DNA of 64,000 bases, taken from NCBI GenBank assembly GCA_024220525.1, contig JAMYWO010000007.1, positions 90,311-154,310 on the forward strand, written 5' to 3'. Made by a program: the position numbers and the translations under genes. The DNA comes from Cochliopodium minus. Its lineage: Eukaryota > Discosea > Himatismenida > Cochliopodiidae. This document shows, piece after piece, positions 46,239 through 56,562 of this stretch; positions within the stretch are counted from its first letter, which is position 1; each line of letters begins with the position of its first letter. Under the pieces are notes generated by a model. That model saw only the letters and a program-made list of their open reading frames with translations. It was not told where the DNA came from and did not search any database.

Positions 46239-47344
46239 TTAATTGATAAAATCTTTTATCATTATTCTTTCTTCAGAATGTTTATCCATCTTTATATATT
46301 TACAATTTAAGGAAGAAGGATCGATCCAAGCATCAGGTCTTCCTCTCAACTGGAAAGGACAAGAATATCTTGTATCCAAATCATTTTTTCTTACTATTTG
46401 ATGCACTGATGCTTGAAAGTGTAAGCAGGTCAGTTTGGCCATGGTCTCACCCAACATAACAGCTACCTGCAAGTATTCTGTATCCTTTTTTTCTTCAAGT
46501 TTATCAAAGTTGAATGTTTTCCAATTTAAAATCTTTTTTTTTTTAATTAAAAAATTAAAAAATAATTAAAAACAAATTTAAAATCTTTTTTATAAATTAA
46601 AAATAAAAATAAAATTAAAAATAAAATAAAAATAAAATTAAAAATAAAATTTTAAATTAATTTTGAATGAAATTTAACAAAAAAGAAATTTTTTATTTGT
46701 TTCATTTACTTCTAGACCAGGACTATTTGCGATGGGAATTAATGTTACAAATCCACTGTCTGTGTGTGGGACACATTGTGTTGATTGAGAGATGATGTTT
46801 TTGTTATTGTGATATTTAAAAAAATGCATGAATGAAGATGTGATCTCATCTTCTCTCAACTCTGAATCTGTCAAACCTAAAAGTTTTTCACTTTCAATTT
46901 CTAAACCTTTTTTTAAATTAAAAATAAAAAAATAAAAAATAAAAAAAAAATATTACCTTGAGCAATAAATTTGAGGCATTCTTTGGATAAAGATTCTAGA
47001 CATTCAAATAATATTTTCGAATGAATACTTATATCCTCATCCAGATCCTCCTGAGCCACTTTATCTTTGCCCATTAATTTTATAGCGAGAAATTCTTTGT
47101 TGAGATTTTGATCGAAGAGGTATCCCATCTCTATCAGCTCATCATATGCTATCTTATCATTCTTTTTGAAGGAGATATCTTTATCCAAGAAGGTTCTTGC
47201 AGCTTTCATCGATTTGGAGATGATATCTGCTTCCTTGGAGGTGATGATCAATTTGGTGTATCCATATTCTTTAAGATTATCGCAGAATTGTTTCGATAAT
47301 TTTTCATTTCTTAGATCCTCCAATTTAAATATATTCTCTTCCAT
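46239..47344 (-). CDS. 2-oxoglutarate/Fe(II)-dependent dioxygenase family protein
   Basis: Three exons (47344-46957, 46906-46710, 46532-46239) close in frame to 292 residues from ATG. The double-stranded beta-helix residues are visible: PHTDSGFVTLIP holds the HxD metal pair, SVHQIVR holds the distal His, and RYSCPFQLRGRP holds the Arg that would bind 2-oxoglutarate. The pattern is that of isopenicillin-N-synthase/flavone-type oxygenases rather than prolyl hydroxylases. The substrate cannot be told. The N-terminal third (MEENIFKLEDLRNEKLSKQ) matches the usual DIOX_N-like helical lead-in. The gene is convergent with the OTU gene. Confidence 0.75.
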
Positions 47345-47431
47345 TTTTTTTTTTATTTAATATTAAATTTAATAGTTATTTCTCTGAATTACAATATCAA
47401 CGTTGTCAAAAAATATAATAGATTTTGCACA

Positions 47432-47657
47432 TTATGCTTGGTATAGAATTAATTTAATAATAACATCCAAAAACTTTTTAAAATAATGAATTTACCATTT
47501 TTAAAGTTGAAAAGACAAATCTAATCTCCTGGTAATAGTTTAGATTTTGAGTTAAAGATCTTCCAAAGTATGCAAAAAAAGAGATAACAAAAAAGTTTGT
47601 TAAAAAACATTTTTTTGAAAATTTCTTGAAGAATTTATTCAAAAAAAAAAAACTCAT
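47432..47657 (-). CDS. Tiny membrane protein, hypothetical
   Basis: Two exons (47657-47496 and 47473-47432) close in frame to 67 residues. The intron would be only 22 nt (GTAAATTC..AAAAAG), which is unusually short here, so the second exon is uncertain. The protein starts MSFFFLNKFFKKFSKK, has a hydrophobic stretch FFVISFFAYFG, and then YYQEIRFVFSTLKM. A basic start plus one membrane span suggests a mitochondrial inner-membrane peptide, but I recognise no family. It begins only 18 bp past the stop of the phosphatase gene on the same strand. Confidence 0.3.
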
Positions 47658-47674
47658 TTTTCTTTGATAACCAA

Positions 47675-50600
47675 TCAATTATCGGGCAAAAACAAGGAAT
47701 TCTTAGAAATATTGAAAGCCTTTTTCTTGTCAATTACAATTTCCTGCTCCTTCAACTCGGGAAAACTCTTGGAATTATTCAAATCATAATAAGCCTGTCT
47801 GATAGTCTCCACAATAACAAGAATGATCTCCTGACCAGAAAGATTGAGATAATTGTTCTTAATTCCATCAGATTGATACATGTCACGATAAATCTCATCT
47901 TTTTCGATAGAAGTGAATAAAAGTCCGTAACAGTTTTTCTTAGAGGAAGATTTTATTTGTCCGTAGTGGATGACGCGGAGGTTTTCGAAGGGTACTCTTT
48001 TGAAGCGGACGATTTTCTGGCTGCTGAAGCTGTATTTGCATCTGTAGTATGCTTTGGGCGAGACCAGGAACACTCTCGTTTGCTCTTTTTGCTTGTTGTT
48101 GACTGAAGTTAGTATCCATGTCTCCGGTCTTTCATCAAAATCATTGAACACCTATTTAAAAAATAATTTTTTTTTATTTAATATTTCGTTTTTTTTTTAA
48201 AATTAATTTCTTTTTTCTCATTTTTATTTTTTAAAATTTTTTTTTTTATAATTTTTTTTTTTTTAATAATTTTTGGAAGAAATGTTTAATAAACTTTATT
48301 TTATAATTATTATTTTTTTTTTATTTTTGTTTTTAAATTGTTATTTTTTATTATTTAATTTTTTTTAAATTTTAATTTTTTTAATTTTTTTAATTTTTTT
48401 ATTTTTTACCATAGAAGCACAAACATCCATAGCAGTGATATGTTCAGTGGGAATGGACTGCTCCTTCAAAGGAATCAAGATAGAATCATCATTGACACCG
48501 ACAATATATTTCCCGCAAATGATGTCGATGGTGAGCTGCTTCATTTCGTCTTTGAATCTGTTGTTGACATATCTTGTCACACTGTTCACCCCGTCCTTCA
48601 TTATTCCTTTTGCTTTTCTCTTTCCTGTTCTCGTGTAATCTCCTTTAAGTGCCTATTATTCCAAAAAAATGTTTTTTTTTTTTAAATTAATTTTTTGAAA
48701 TAATATTTATTTTTTATAAACAATTTTCTTTATTTATTTTATTTTTGATTTTTAATTATTTTGTTACTTTTAATTTATATCCATTGTGTAATTTTTATTT
48801 TGAATCAAGGTTTATAAATATTTTATATCAATATTTATTAATTTTTTTTTAATTTTTATCGAAATAATATTTAATTAATTGTTCTTTTATTTTATAAATA
48901 TTTATTAATTTGTTTTGAAATAATATAATTTTTTATTAATTTTTTTTTAATTTTTATTGAAATAATATTTAATTTTTTATTAATTTTTATTTTATTATTT
49001 TATTATTTGTAATTGATATTTTTATATTATTTTATTTTTAATTTTTATTGATTATTTTTTTTCATTTTTTTATATTTACATCAGTTCCGGCGTATTGCAT
49101 GGAAATATAATCACCATTATTAGCCCAAGCATCCTTAAAGAGGGAGTCCAACAAAGGATGTTCAGTCTCTACATCTTTTATTTCCTTCCCCAACTCTGCC
49201 AACTGAGCCAACATGCTCGTCTTTGCGAAGACGCTCATCATCAAGTTGGTTCTGTCCAAACAATCAAGGCAATTCGTTCTAATAATTCCACATTGTTTCT
49301 TTTCACCTGAAAGAAAAACAATCATAATCATTTTAATATTTTTTTTTAAAAAAATTTTCCTCATTATTTTTTTGATTTTTATTTGTTGAATAATTTCATT
49401 TTTAATAATTTTTTTTAAATAATTTTTTTTAAATGATTATGTTTTAAACATTTTTTTTTACTTTATTTATTTATTTAAAAAATATAAAGTTTAAATTAAT
49501 CAATTTTTTATTTTTTTCAAATTAATTGGTTTTTTATTTTCTACGTTCAGAATTTATTTATAAAACAAAATTAATTAATTTTTTTTTTTACCTTTTTTGA
49601 AATAAGACATTTTGTTGACTTCTTCTTTCATATGTTCAACAAGAAAATAAGCGTTCTGATACTGGTTATTCTTGCACTGAGAATGAAAATCAAAAGCATG
49701 ATAAATCAACTGATCTTTAAACTTCACACAGTCTCTTATCTCGTTCTCATAAGCTTGCGTGATGGTATTTTCTGGTCCTTTGGAGTCTAACAGGTTCACT
49801 ATTATTTGAGGTGAGTTGTATTTCTCTATTTGATTCTCAAAATGTTTATCGAATGCTTCTTTCTAAAAAAAAATCAATAAAAAAAAATTAATAAAACTAA
49901 AAAGTATAAAAAATAAAAAAATTAATAAAAAATAAAAATAAAAATAATAAAATTAAAAATTTAAATAAATAAAAAAATTTATAATAGAAAATTATAAATT
50001 AAATGAATTAAAAATAAATAAAAAAAATAAAATTAATGTTAATCAAAAAAAAAATATTTTAACAGAAAAAAATTTACGTGTTGTTTATTAGGTATGATTT
50101 TTGGGGTAGGTCTGTAACCTTTTCCCGTTTGTTCCCAGTATAAAGGAATGCTTCCTCTTGTTTGTACAAGTGAAGTCCACCTAAAAAAAAAGTTAATAAA
50201 AAAAAAATAAAGATTTGAAATGAGAAAAAATTAGATCTTTAAAAAAATATTTTAAATAAAAATAAAAATAAAGAAGGTTACTTCTTTTTAAAAAATATTC
50301 TTTGTTCTGTTTCGACATAGTTAGCTACATGTCCATTCTCATCAATGCCCCTCGTTCTATAACGTGTTCCAGCTTTGTGTCTGCTTCGACGAGAGATGAG
50401 CTCAAATCTGCAGGGAACACCGTTAAAAAGATAGGTGAAAACCTGGATGCATCCCCTCATGATAGGCAAGATGAATTGATCGAATCTCTTGTTTCTTAAT
50501 TCTGTGGTGGAGAAATGGTTCCAGAAGAAGATATCGTCGAGCTTTTGATATAATGGCTTATAATCTTTCTCTTTGTATTTCTCATTGTCCATCCTCTGCA

Positions 50601-51048
50601 GCGAATTGGTGATATCGTAATCATAGCTGAAATAAAAGTCCTTCTTCTTGAAGATCTTCTCCAATGACTCCAGATAAGAATTCTCTATCTTCTTCTGCTC
50701 TTCTGAGATCTTGTTGTTTGAAATGGGCACCAATTTGGCCTTTATGATTTTATAGATGCGATGATTATCGACCATAGTGGCCAATATTCTCTTCTTTATC
50801 AACATCAGATAATTTCCAGAGTACATCTTTACCGTTCCTATGATCCCATGCACATTATATATCTTCTCCTTGATCAGATTGATCTGATTATTTGACATCG
50901 AGGGCGAATATGTGTTCATCAATGCTCCTGTCCCTCTATCATATGAAATGGTTGGTGTATTCTGCTTATCTGAAGCTTCTATAAAGATCACATCTTTGCT
51001 TAATATCACCCTTATCTTTTCTGATGGATATATATCAATCATCTCCAT
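47675..51048 (-). CDS. Sac-domain phosphoinositide phosphatase, Sac2/INPP5F-like
   Basis: Six exons (51048-50282, 50180-50078, 49862-49592, 49306-49080, 48652-48410, 48151-47675) close in frame to 695 residues. The Sac catalytic loop is NCLDCLDRTN, a CX5R-T motif. Other Sac landmarks are DDIFFWNHF, LISRRSRHKAGTRYRTRGID, QTRGSIPLYWEQ and ALKGDYTRTGKRKAKG. The last exon (VFNDFDERPETWILT onward, with VRFKRVPFENLRVIHYG) fits the hSac2 homology domain of INPP5F, a PI4P phosphatase of endosomes. The start is taken at the ATG MEMIDIYPSEK; an upstream in-frame codon is not ATG. The enzyme would act on the cytosolic face of endosomal membranes. No transmembrane tail like that of Sac1 is seen, which supports the Sac2 type. 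Confidence 0.85.
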
Positions 51049-51245
51049 TTTAATCAATTAACTGAAGTAACAAAAAAAATTTTGAAAAAAATTTCAATTT
51101 TTTTTATTTTATTTTTATTTTGACAAAAATAAAACTATAAATTAAATAAAACTATATTAAATTGAAACTTTTTTATATCTGTTATCAATTTAATCTGTTT
51201 TTAAAAATTTAAAACAAAATAAATAATTTTTTTATTTTATTTTGT

Positions 51246-51614
51246 TCAAAGATTAATAGGAAATATTGATCCTTTATTAACCAAATAAGGAACTTCACAA
51301 GCCAACCATTGAGACAAACCAAGAGCTTCAAAAAAAATTTGATAAAAAAAAAAATAAAAAGAAAAAGAAAAAATATTTTTAAAGTACGTTACCTAAAGAA
51401 TGAGCAATTCCAAATTTAGGTGTATTGTTTCCCCACAAAGGGAGAAAATGAGAATCTAAACAAATAAAACCTCCTCTGTACATTTTTTCCGTTTTTCCGT
51501 CTAGCCCTGGAAGACAAAGTGAAGGAGGGGTTGATGGATAACCGACTTTATTGGAATATGGATTTAAATAATTGTTTGAAAGTTGTTGTTTTTAAAAAAA
51601 ATGTTACCTGGTAT
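51246..51614 (-). CDS. UFC1: UFC1, UFM1-conjugating E2 enzyme, 3' exons
   Basis: UFC1 transfers the ubiquitin-like UFM1 to targets at the ER and ribosome. Three exons join in phase: 51614-51608 (7 nt), 51545-51393 and 51325-51246. They read [23 protein letters not shown], in short pieces matching the YPTTAPE and ELDGKTAKMYRGG signature. Then comes [12 protein letters not shown] with the catalytic Cys, and [17 protein letters not shown]. The stop is TGA. The N-terminal half should lie upstream, to the right, where an N base occurs at 51784 and no matching exon is evident. The 5' part is probably missing or too divergent. The family call is very safe. Confidence 0.85.
51608..51614 (-). other. 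7-nt microexon in UFC1
   Basis: ATACCAG lies between TTGATATTAG and GTAACA on the minus strand. It supplies Ile-Pro and the first base of a Val codon, giving [10 protein letters not shown], matching the conserved IPITYPTTAP of UFC1. Confidence 0.7.
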
Positions 51615-51783
51615 CTAATATCAATAAATTAATTTTTTATATGAAAAGATTTATTTCTGTGAATGATGAAAGTTATTTCTTTGATGAAATAAAGTGATTT
51701 GATTAACACATCAAAGCGTGGATTTCATAATTACATCGTATTTTTTGATAATCCAAATTTCTTTGAAATCCACTAACAAAAAA

Positions 51784-51784
51784 N
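51784..51784. other. Ambiguous base (N)
   Basis: A single N falls in a run of A beside the UFC1 gene. Two others are at 60450 and 61720, also in A/T tracts. Each coincides with a gene model that cannot be completed, so they may mark collapsed or missing sequence. Confidence 0.8.
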
Positions 51785-51792
51785 TCTCTTAC

Positions 51793-52016
51793 TCTCCCAG
51801 ATATCCTTTTATTTCCAAATATTTATCTAATCTTTCCAAATCATCTTTGTTATTCAAATGTAAATCATCATTGCTGTATGTATCCAACAATTCACTTTCA
51901 TTCTCTTCAATAATCCTCTCTCTCTTTTTAATTGGGAAATTTATAGTTTCATTTGTGTTTATTCCTTCAAATAATGGAATCAATAATGAATCTGAAGGTT
52001 TGAAATCATTCTGCAT
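51793..52016 (-). CDS. Hypothetical protein, 5' fragment
   Basis: An ATG at 52016 opens 74 codons (MQNDFKPSDSLLIPLF..), charged and soluble, ending at a good donor (GTAAGA) beside the N at 51784. The next acceptor follows only about 20 nt later, too close for a normal intron, so bases are probably missing at the N. The piece may belong to an unrecognised gene or to the divergent N-terminus of UFC1, but it does not show the UFC1 N-terminal pattern. Confidence 0.35.
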
Positions 52017-52460
52017 TGTTTTTTTCTTCTTTGATGATTTTCTATCAAGTGTAGTTTCTTTATGATACTTTTATATTAAATAAGATGAGCAAATAAGTTA
52101 GAGTTTTATTGATATATGAATATAATATGTGATTATAAAGGATTTTGAGCAAATATCTCTTTATATTGAATTTAATCTGATTTTAATCATCTTACTTCAT
52201 CCATTTCAATTGATCTATCTTTCACAAAGTGTTTATCTCAAAATTTTTTTTTAATATTTATTTTATTGTAAAAAATAACTGAATTATTTTTTTTCTTTGA
52301 AAATTAATACAGTTTGGGAAGTCTCAAAGATCTAATCATAAACATTTTTGCTTTCGCTTTTTAAATTTAAAAACAGTATAAAAATAATTCAGTTTTATAA
52401 AAATTAATAAAAAATAAAAAAAAATTCTTTATAAGCAGAGGAGTAAAGTAATAATTAAAA
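52017..52460. other. Intergenic region
   Basis: This 444-bp AT-rich region lies between a minus-strand fragment and a plus-strand gene, so it is a divergent promoter area. No exon or repeat is recognised. Confidence 0.3.
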
Positions 52461-53486
52461 ATGCAACCAAAGAAAATAGAAGATATAGATGATCTTTTTG
52501 ATGAGAATGATATGCAAGAAAAGATAAATGTAGATGCAAAACAAAGGTATTATTATAAAAAATATATATATATTCGCACAAAAATATTCTTTATAATTCT
52601 CATAAATTAACAATATATAAAACCAAATAAATAGAGAAGTATTTGATAATGAAGAGAAGAAATTATTGGAAAAAATTCATATTGTAAGAGAAAGACTTTA
52701 CGATATCCGCTACGATACAACAGACAAAAACAAAAAGCTGATGGAAGTTCAAGTAAATACAAAATTTAAATTACAATAATTAAATTTTCATATAAATTTG
52801 AACCATAATATTATTTTAAATTTTGATCACAAAATAAATAATATTAAATTATAAAAGAAAATATAAGAAAAATAATTTATATTTGTTTCGAAATTAGAAT
52901 TGAGATATTTCTAAATAGGAATGATAATATTAAAAAAAATCGATGAAATTGAAATTTAATTGAATAATTTTAAATTTTATAGAATCAAATTGGAGAATTG
53001 AGAAGATTGGAAGCATTATTGAGAACCACCAGAAAGAAAGCATTGCTATCATTCGAAAAATCATTGGATCTGGGAGATATGGGCTTGCCATACGCGCTAT
53101 CAAGATCACTTGAGTCGAGCGGCGAATCCTCCAACGATTTGCACAGCCAAGGAATTAATAATAGCCCTCAATTGATGGTAAACAGAAAGGTATTGGACGA
53201 TGAGGATCTTGCACAATTGAAATTAATGCGTACAGAAAGTAGCGAACAGATGAAGGGTAAATCCGCACAAGAAAAATGGAAAATGTTGTTCAGTATGTAT
53301 AAAAATTGGAAAACTAATAATGATATCAATGAGGCTTCTTTGACCTTGTCGGAGAATGATGAGAAAGAGAAGAAGAAACTTCGTCAAGCTATTGGTATTT
53401 TGAATAATAAAAAATTTCTCAACCCTTCTGATGAAAAATTGCTCAAAAAATTGCAAAGCAAATTGAGGGCTTTGTCTTATAAATAA
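52461..53486 (+). CDS. Coiled-coil protein, hypothetical
   Basis: Three exons (52461-52546, 52635-52752, 52983-53486) close in frame to 235 residues from ATG. The N-terminal half has heptad-like helices (EKKLLEKIHIVRERL, GELRRLEALLRTTRKK) preceded by an acidic start, DIDDLFDENDMQEK. A Ser/Asn-rich middle follows, then a Lys-rich helical C-terminus (KLLKKLQSKLRALSYK). The charge pattern suggests a structural or scaffold protein. I do not recognise a family. It lies just upstream of APC4 on the same strand, with no evidence of a shared role. Confidence 0.65.
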
Positions 53487-53719
53487 AAAAAAAAACAAAG
53501 TTTTTGGAAAATGAATAAAAAAATTTATTATTTGCAAAGTAAAAAAAGAAATTATTTATTTTTAAATTGGATTTTCCATTTTGCTTTTGATTTTCGTTTT
53601 AATAATTCCAATTCAAATGAGCTCTTTTTGATAAAATTTTATTTGGCGCTTTTTTTTTATTTTGTTTTTCAAAAAATATAAAAAATTATTGTTAGAAAGA
53701 TTCTTGTTTATATTTCTTG

Positions 53720-56453
53720 ATGTCTGTCGAAGAAGATGAAGATAAATCAATCATAAAATCCAATTTCCATATAGAACTTGAAAAAAATATAAATGAGAAC
53801 GGTATTATTATGAAGAAATGGTGTTCCACTATGGATTTGATTGCTATTGTTACCAAGGAACATGATATACTTATCCATAGATTGAATTATCAGAAAATAC
53901 TCACTATAAATTCTTCAAATCAAGTAGGAGAAAAAGAAGAAAAGAAAAATGTCTCATCCATTTGTTGGAGAACTGATGGTAAATGGATATAAAGGGAATA
54001 TAAAATAATTCTGAATTATATATCAATTGATTAAAAGGAAATACAATTATATACAATACAAATGGTATTTTTAATTATATCTTGAAAAGAAATGTTTAAT
54101 ATAAAGCAATATAACATATTTCACCTCCAAAATTCAACCTCTATATGAAAATATATTTTTAAAGGAAAACAATTGGCTGTTGGATTTGAGGATGGAACAA
54201 TTAGAATCTTTGATATAGAAGGAGGAGATTGCGTATCCTCATTCAAAAGTGGAGAGGAAGAAATAGTGTATCTTGATTGGATAGAGGAGAAAGAAGAAAG
54301 GAGCAGAAGCAACAAAAGGATGTATGGAGATGAAAATGTGTTCTTTCCATCATTGAAACCCTATGAGGATCAGGACGATGAAAATAAGCAACAAAAACAA
54401 AAAAATAAAAAAATTGATTTTTCACAATCGAAATTGAACATCCTCCTTGCAGCAGATACAAAAAATCAAATCAAATTATATGCATACGGAAATTTTTTCA
54501 TGTCGGAGATTAAATTGGACAACTATGTCAAAGAGATCGAAGAAGTTCAAAGAGCTTATTTGTCCTCTGATCTCAAATCTTTGAGTGTTGTGTATAATGA
54601 TCAAAAAGCGTCGCAGAGATTGATCACGTTCGATACATCTATCATCTTGAAGAGAAAGATGGAGCTTTCTGAAATTGCCAAGCAATCTGCTAATGTCATT
54701 TCTCTTATGAGTTATATAGAAAAAGGATTGGAGTTATGTAGGTAGCATTTCTTTTATTTTTCAATTTTAAAAATTTTTTCAGTTTTATCATTTCTTTAAA
54801 AAACTTTTTATTGATTTTTTTTTTTTTGAAAAAGAAAATTTTTTTTTTTGATTTATTTTTCACTCTTTGTTTTTTATTTGAAACTTCCTGTTTTGTTTTT
54901 AATTAAAATCTAAAAAAACTTCAAAAACTTTAAATTTCTTTTCATTAAAGGGAAAAATGGATTTCGGCTATGGAGGCTTTGAACCAGAAAATTTTAGCAC
55001 TAAACAAATCTTTACAAGAAAACTCATCTAAAGACAAAATAAGCTACACAGACGAACTGATCCCCTTGCTTGTGTACGGAGCAAACAAAGGAGAAACCTT
55101 AGTGTGGCTTGAAAGTACATTGAAGACATCGGGAATAGAAAGAATAAAGAAAATCCTCCATGAGAGCTGCTCCTTCATTTTAAAACTCATTTTGGAAAAT
55201 GTAGAGCCTGCTTGCCAAAGACTCATTTATGCTTTGAGTGAGCTTCATTGTTCTTCGCTTTGGAAGCAAAAGTTTGAGAATGTGGGCTTGAATTCTTCGC
55301 AGATCGAAAAGATGATTTCGCTGAGCAGGTTTCTCGTTTACAAAACTTCCAAGCTTCAACTTTACGTTTCTAAATACAACAAGCTCTTCCTTGCTTTCAC
55401 AAATTGGTTGATGAGGGTTCTCAGAGGAAGGGAGCTAACTGAAATGCTCAAAGCTTCAAAGTTTGACGAGAGTCAGCTCAGGGAACAACTTAGGATGTGT
55501 TCTTCTTTGAAAACAAAGTCTTCAGATGACAATTTGGTTCTGGAGTTTCTTTCCATAGGATGGCCAGAATCTCTTGACTTTGTATCCGAACTTTTGTTGG
55601 ATAAATCAACTGAGTCTACTTTCGATTTTGACCGTTTTTCTTCCGATTCTTTGTTCACTGGCGAACTTTCCAAGTTGTTGTCAAAGGATGATGAGGAGGT
55701 TGTAAGGAGTTTTCATTCCGTTTCCATCTTCCAACTCTTTTCCGCTTTGGAAAAATCAAAGGCGGAGACTCTTTCCAAACCTTCCCAGGCTTTTTCCAGC
55801 CTCTTCAATGTTCATTCTCAGTTTTTGCTCGTTGGAAATGTTGAAGAGAACATACTTTCTCACCAAATACACAATGATCATTCTATTTCATTAATAACTT
55901 ATAATAAAAGCGAAAATGGTAAAATTTTTTTTTTATTTTCATTTTTTATTCATTATTTTTTTTTTCATATTTTTTATTAGTTGTTATTATTTTATTTTTT
56001 ATTTATTTTTTATTTGATTAATTTATTTTTTATATTATTCTTTTAGTTATCAATTTGCTTTGTTATTACAGTCTTGACCAAAACAAACAGTTCAAAAATA
56101 TCAACCTAACTCTCCCAGAAAACTCCAAAGTCATCTCCCTCTCCTACTACAAGAAAAACTCTTTCCTCGTTCTCTACAAATGTGATCCAACCGAAGAAAA
56201 CCCCAAAATTCATTCCAAACTCTCCTTGTACGACTTTGAAGAGTTTTCTTTTGAAGATGAAACTGTTGAAATTGATTCTTTGTTATCTAAGAATAGAATC
56301 TTTGATTTCAATGCAAAATTGCTTTCTGTAAGTAGTTCTAGGGGTTTGGGTTCTTTGTGTTCTTCTAACAAGATCTACTTTCTTGATCTTGAGCAGGATG
56401 ATGAGGGAGACAATGAAGAGGAAGAGGAAGAAAACCAAGACGAGAATGAATAA
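53720..56453 (+). CDS. APC4: Anaphase-promoting complex subunit 4
   Basis: APC4 is a scaffold subunit of the anaphase-promoting complex platform. Four exons (53720-53978, 54165-54741, 54951-55918, 56047-56453) close in frame to 736 residues. The N-terminal WD40 signature is typical: MKKWCSTMDLIAIVTKE, HRLNYQKI, ICWRTDGKQLAVGFEDGTIRIFD. The long helical APC4 domain follows (TDELIPLLVYGANKGETL, LSRFLVYKTSKLQLYV). The C-terminus is a very acidic tail of Glu, Asp and Asn. The ATG at 53720 gives MSVEEDEDK. CDC16, another subunit of the same complex, starts 109 bp downstream on the same strand. Confidence 0.9.
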
Positions 56454-56562
56454 AATGAAAAATTCCAAAAAAAGAAACAAAAATTTAGTTTATAATAAAA
56501 TTATTTAAAGTTTTTTTAATTTTTTTATTTTTTATTTTAATTTATTTAAAAAAAAATTGATA

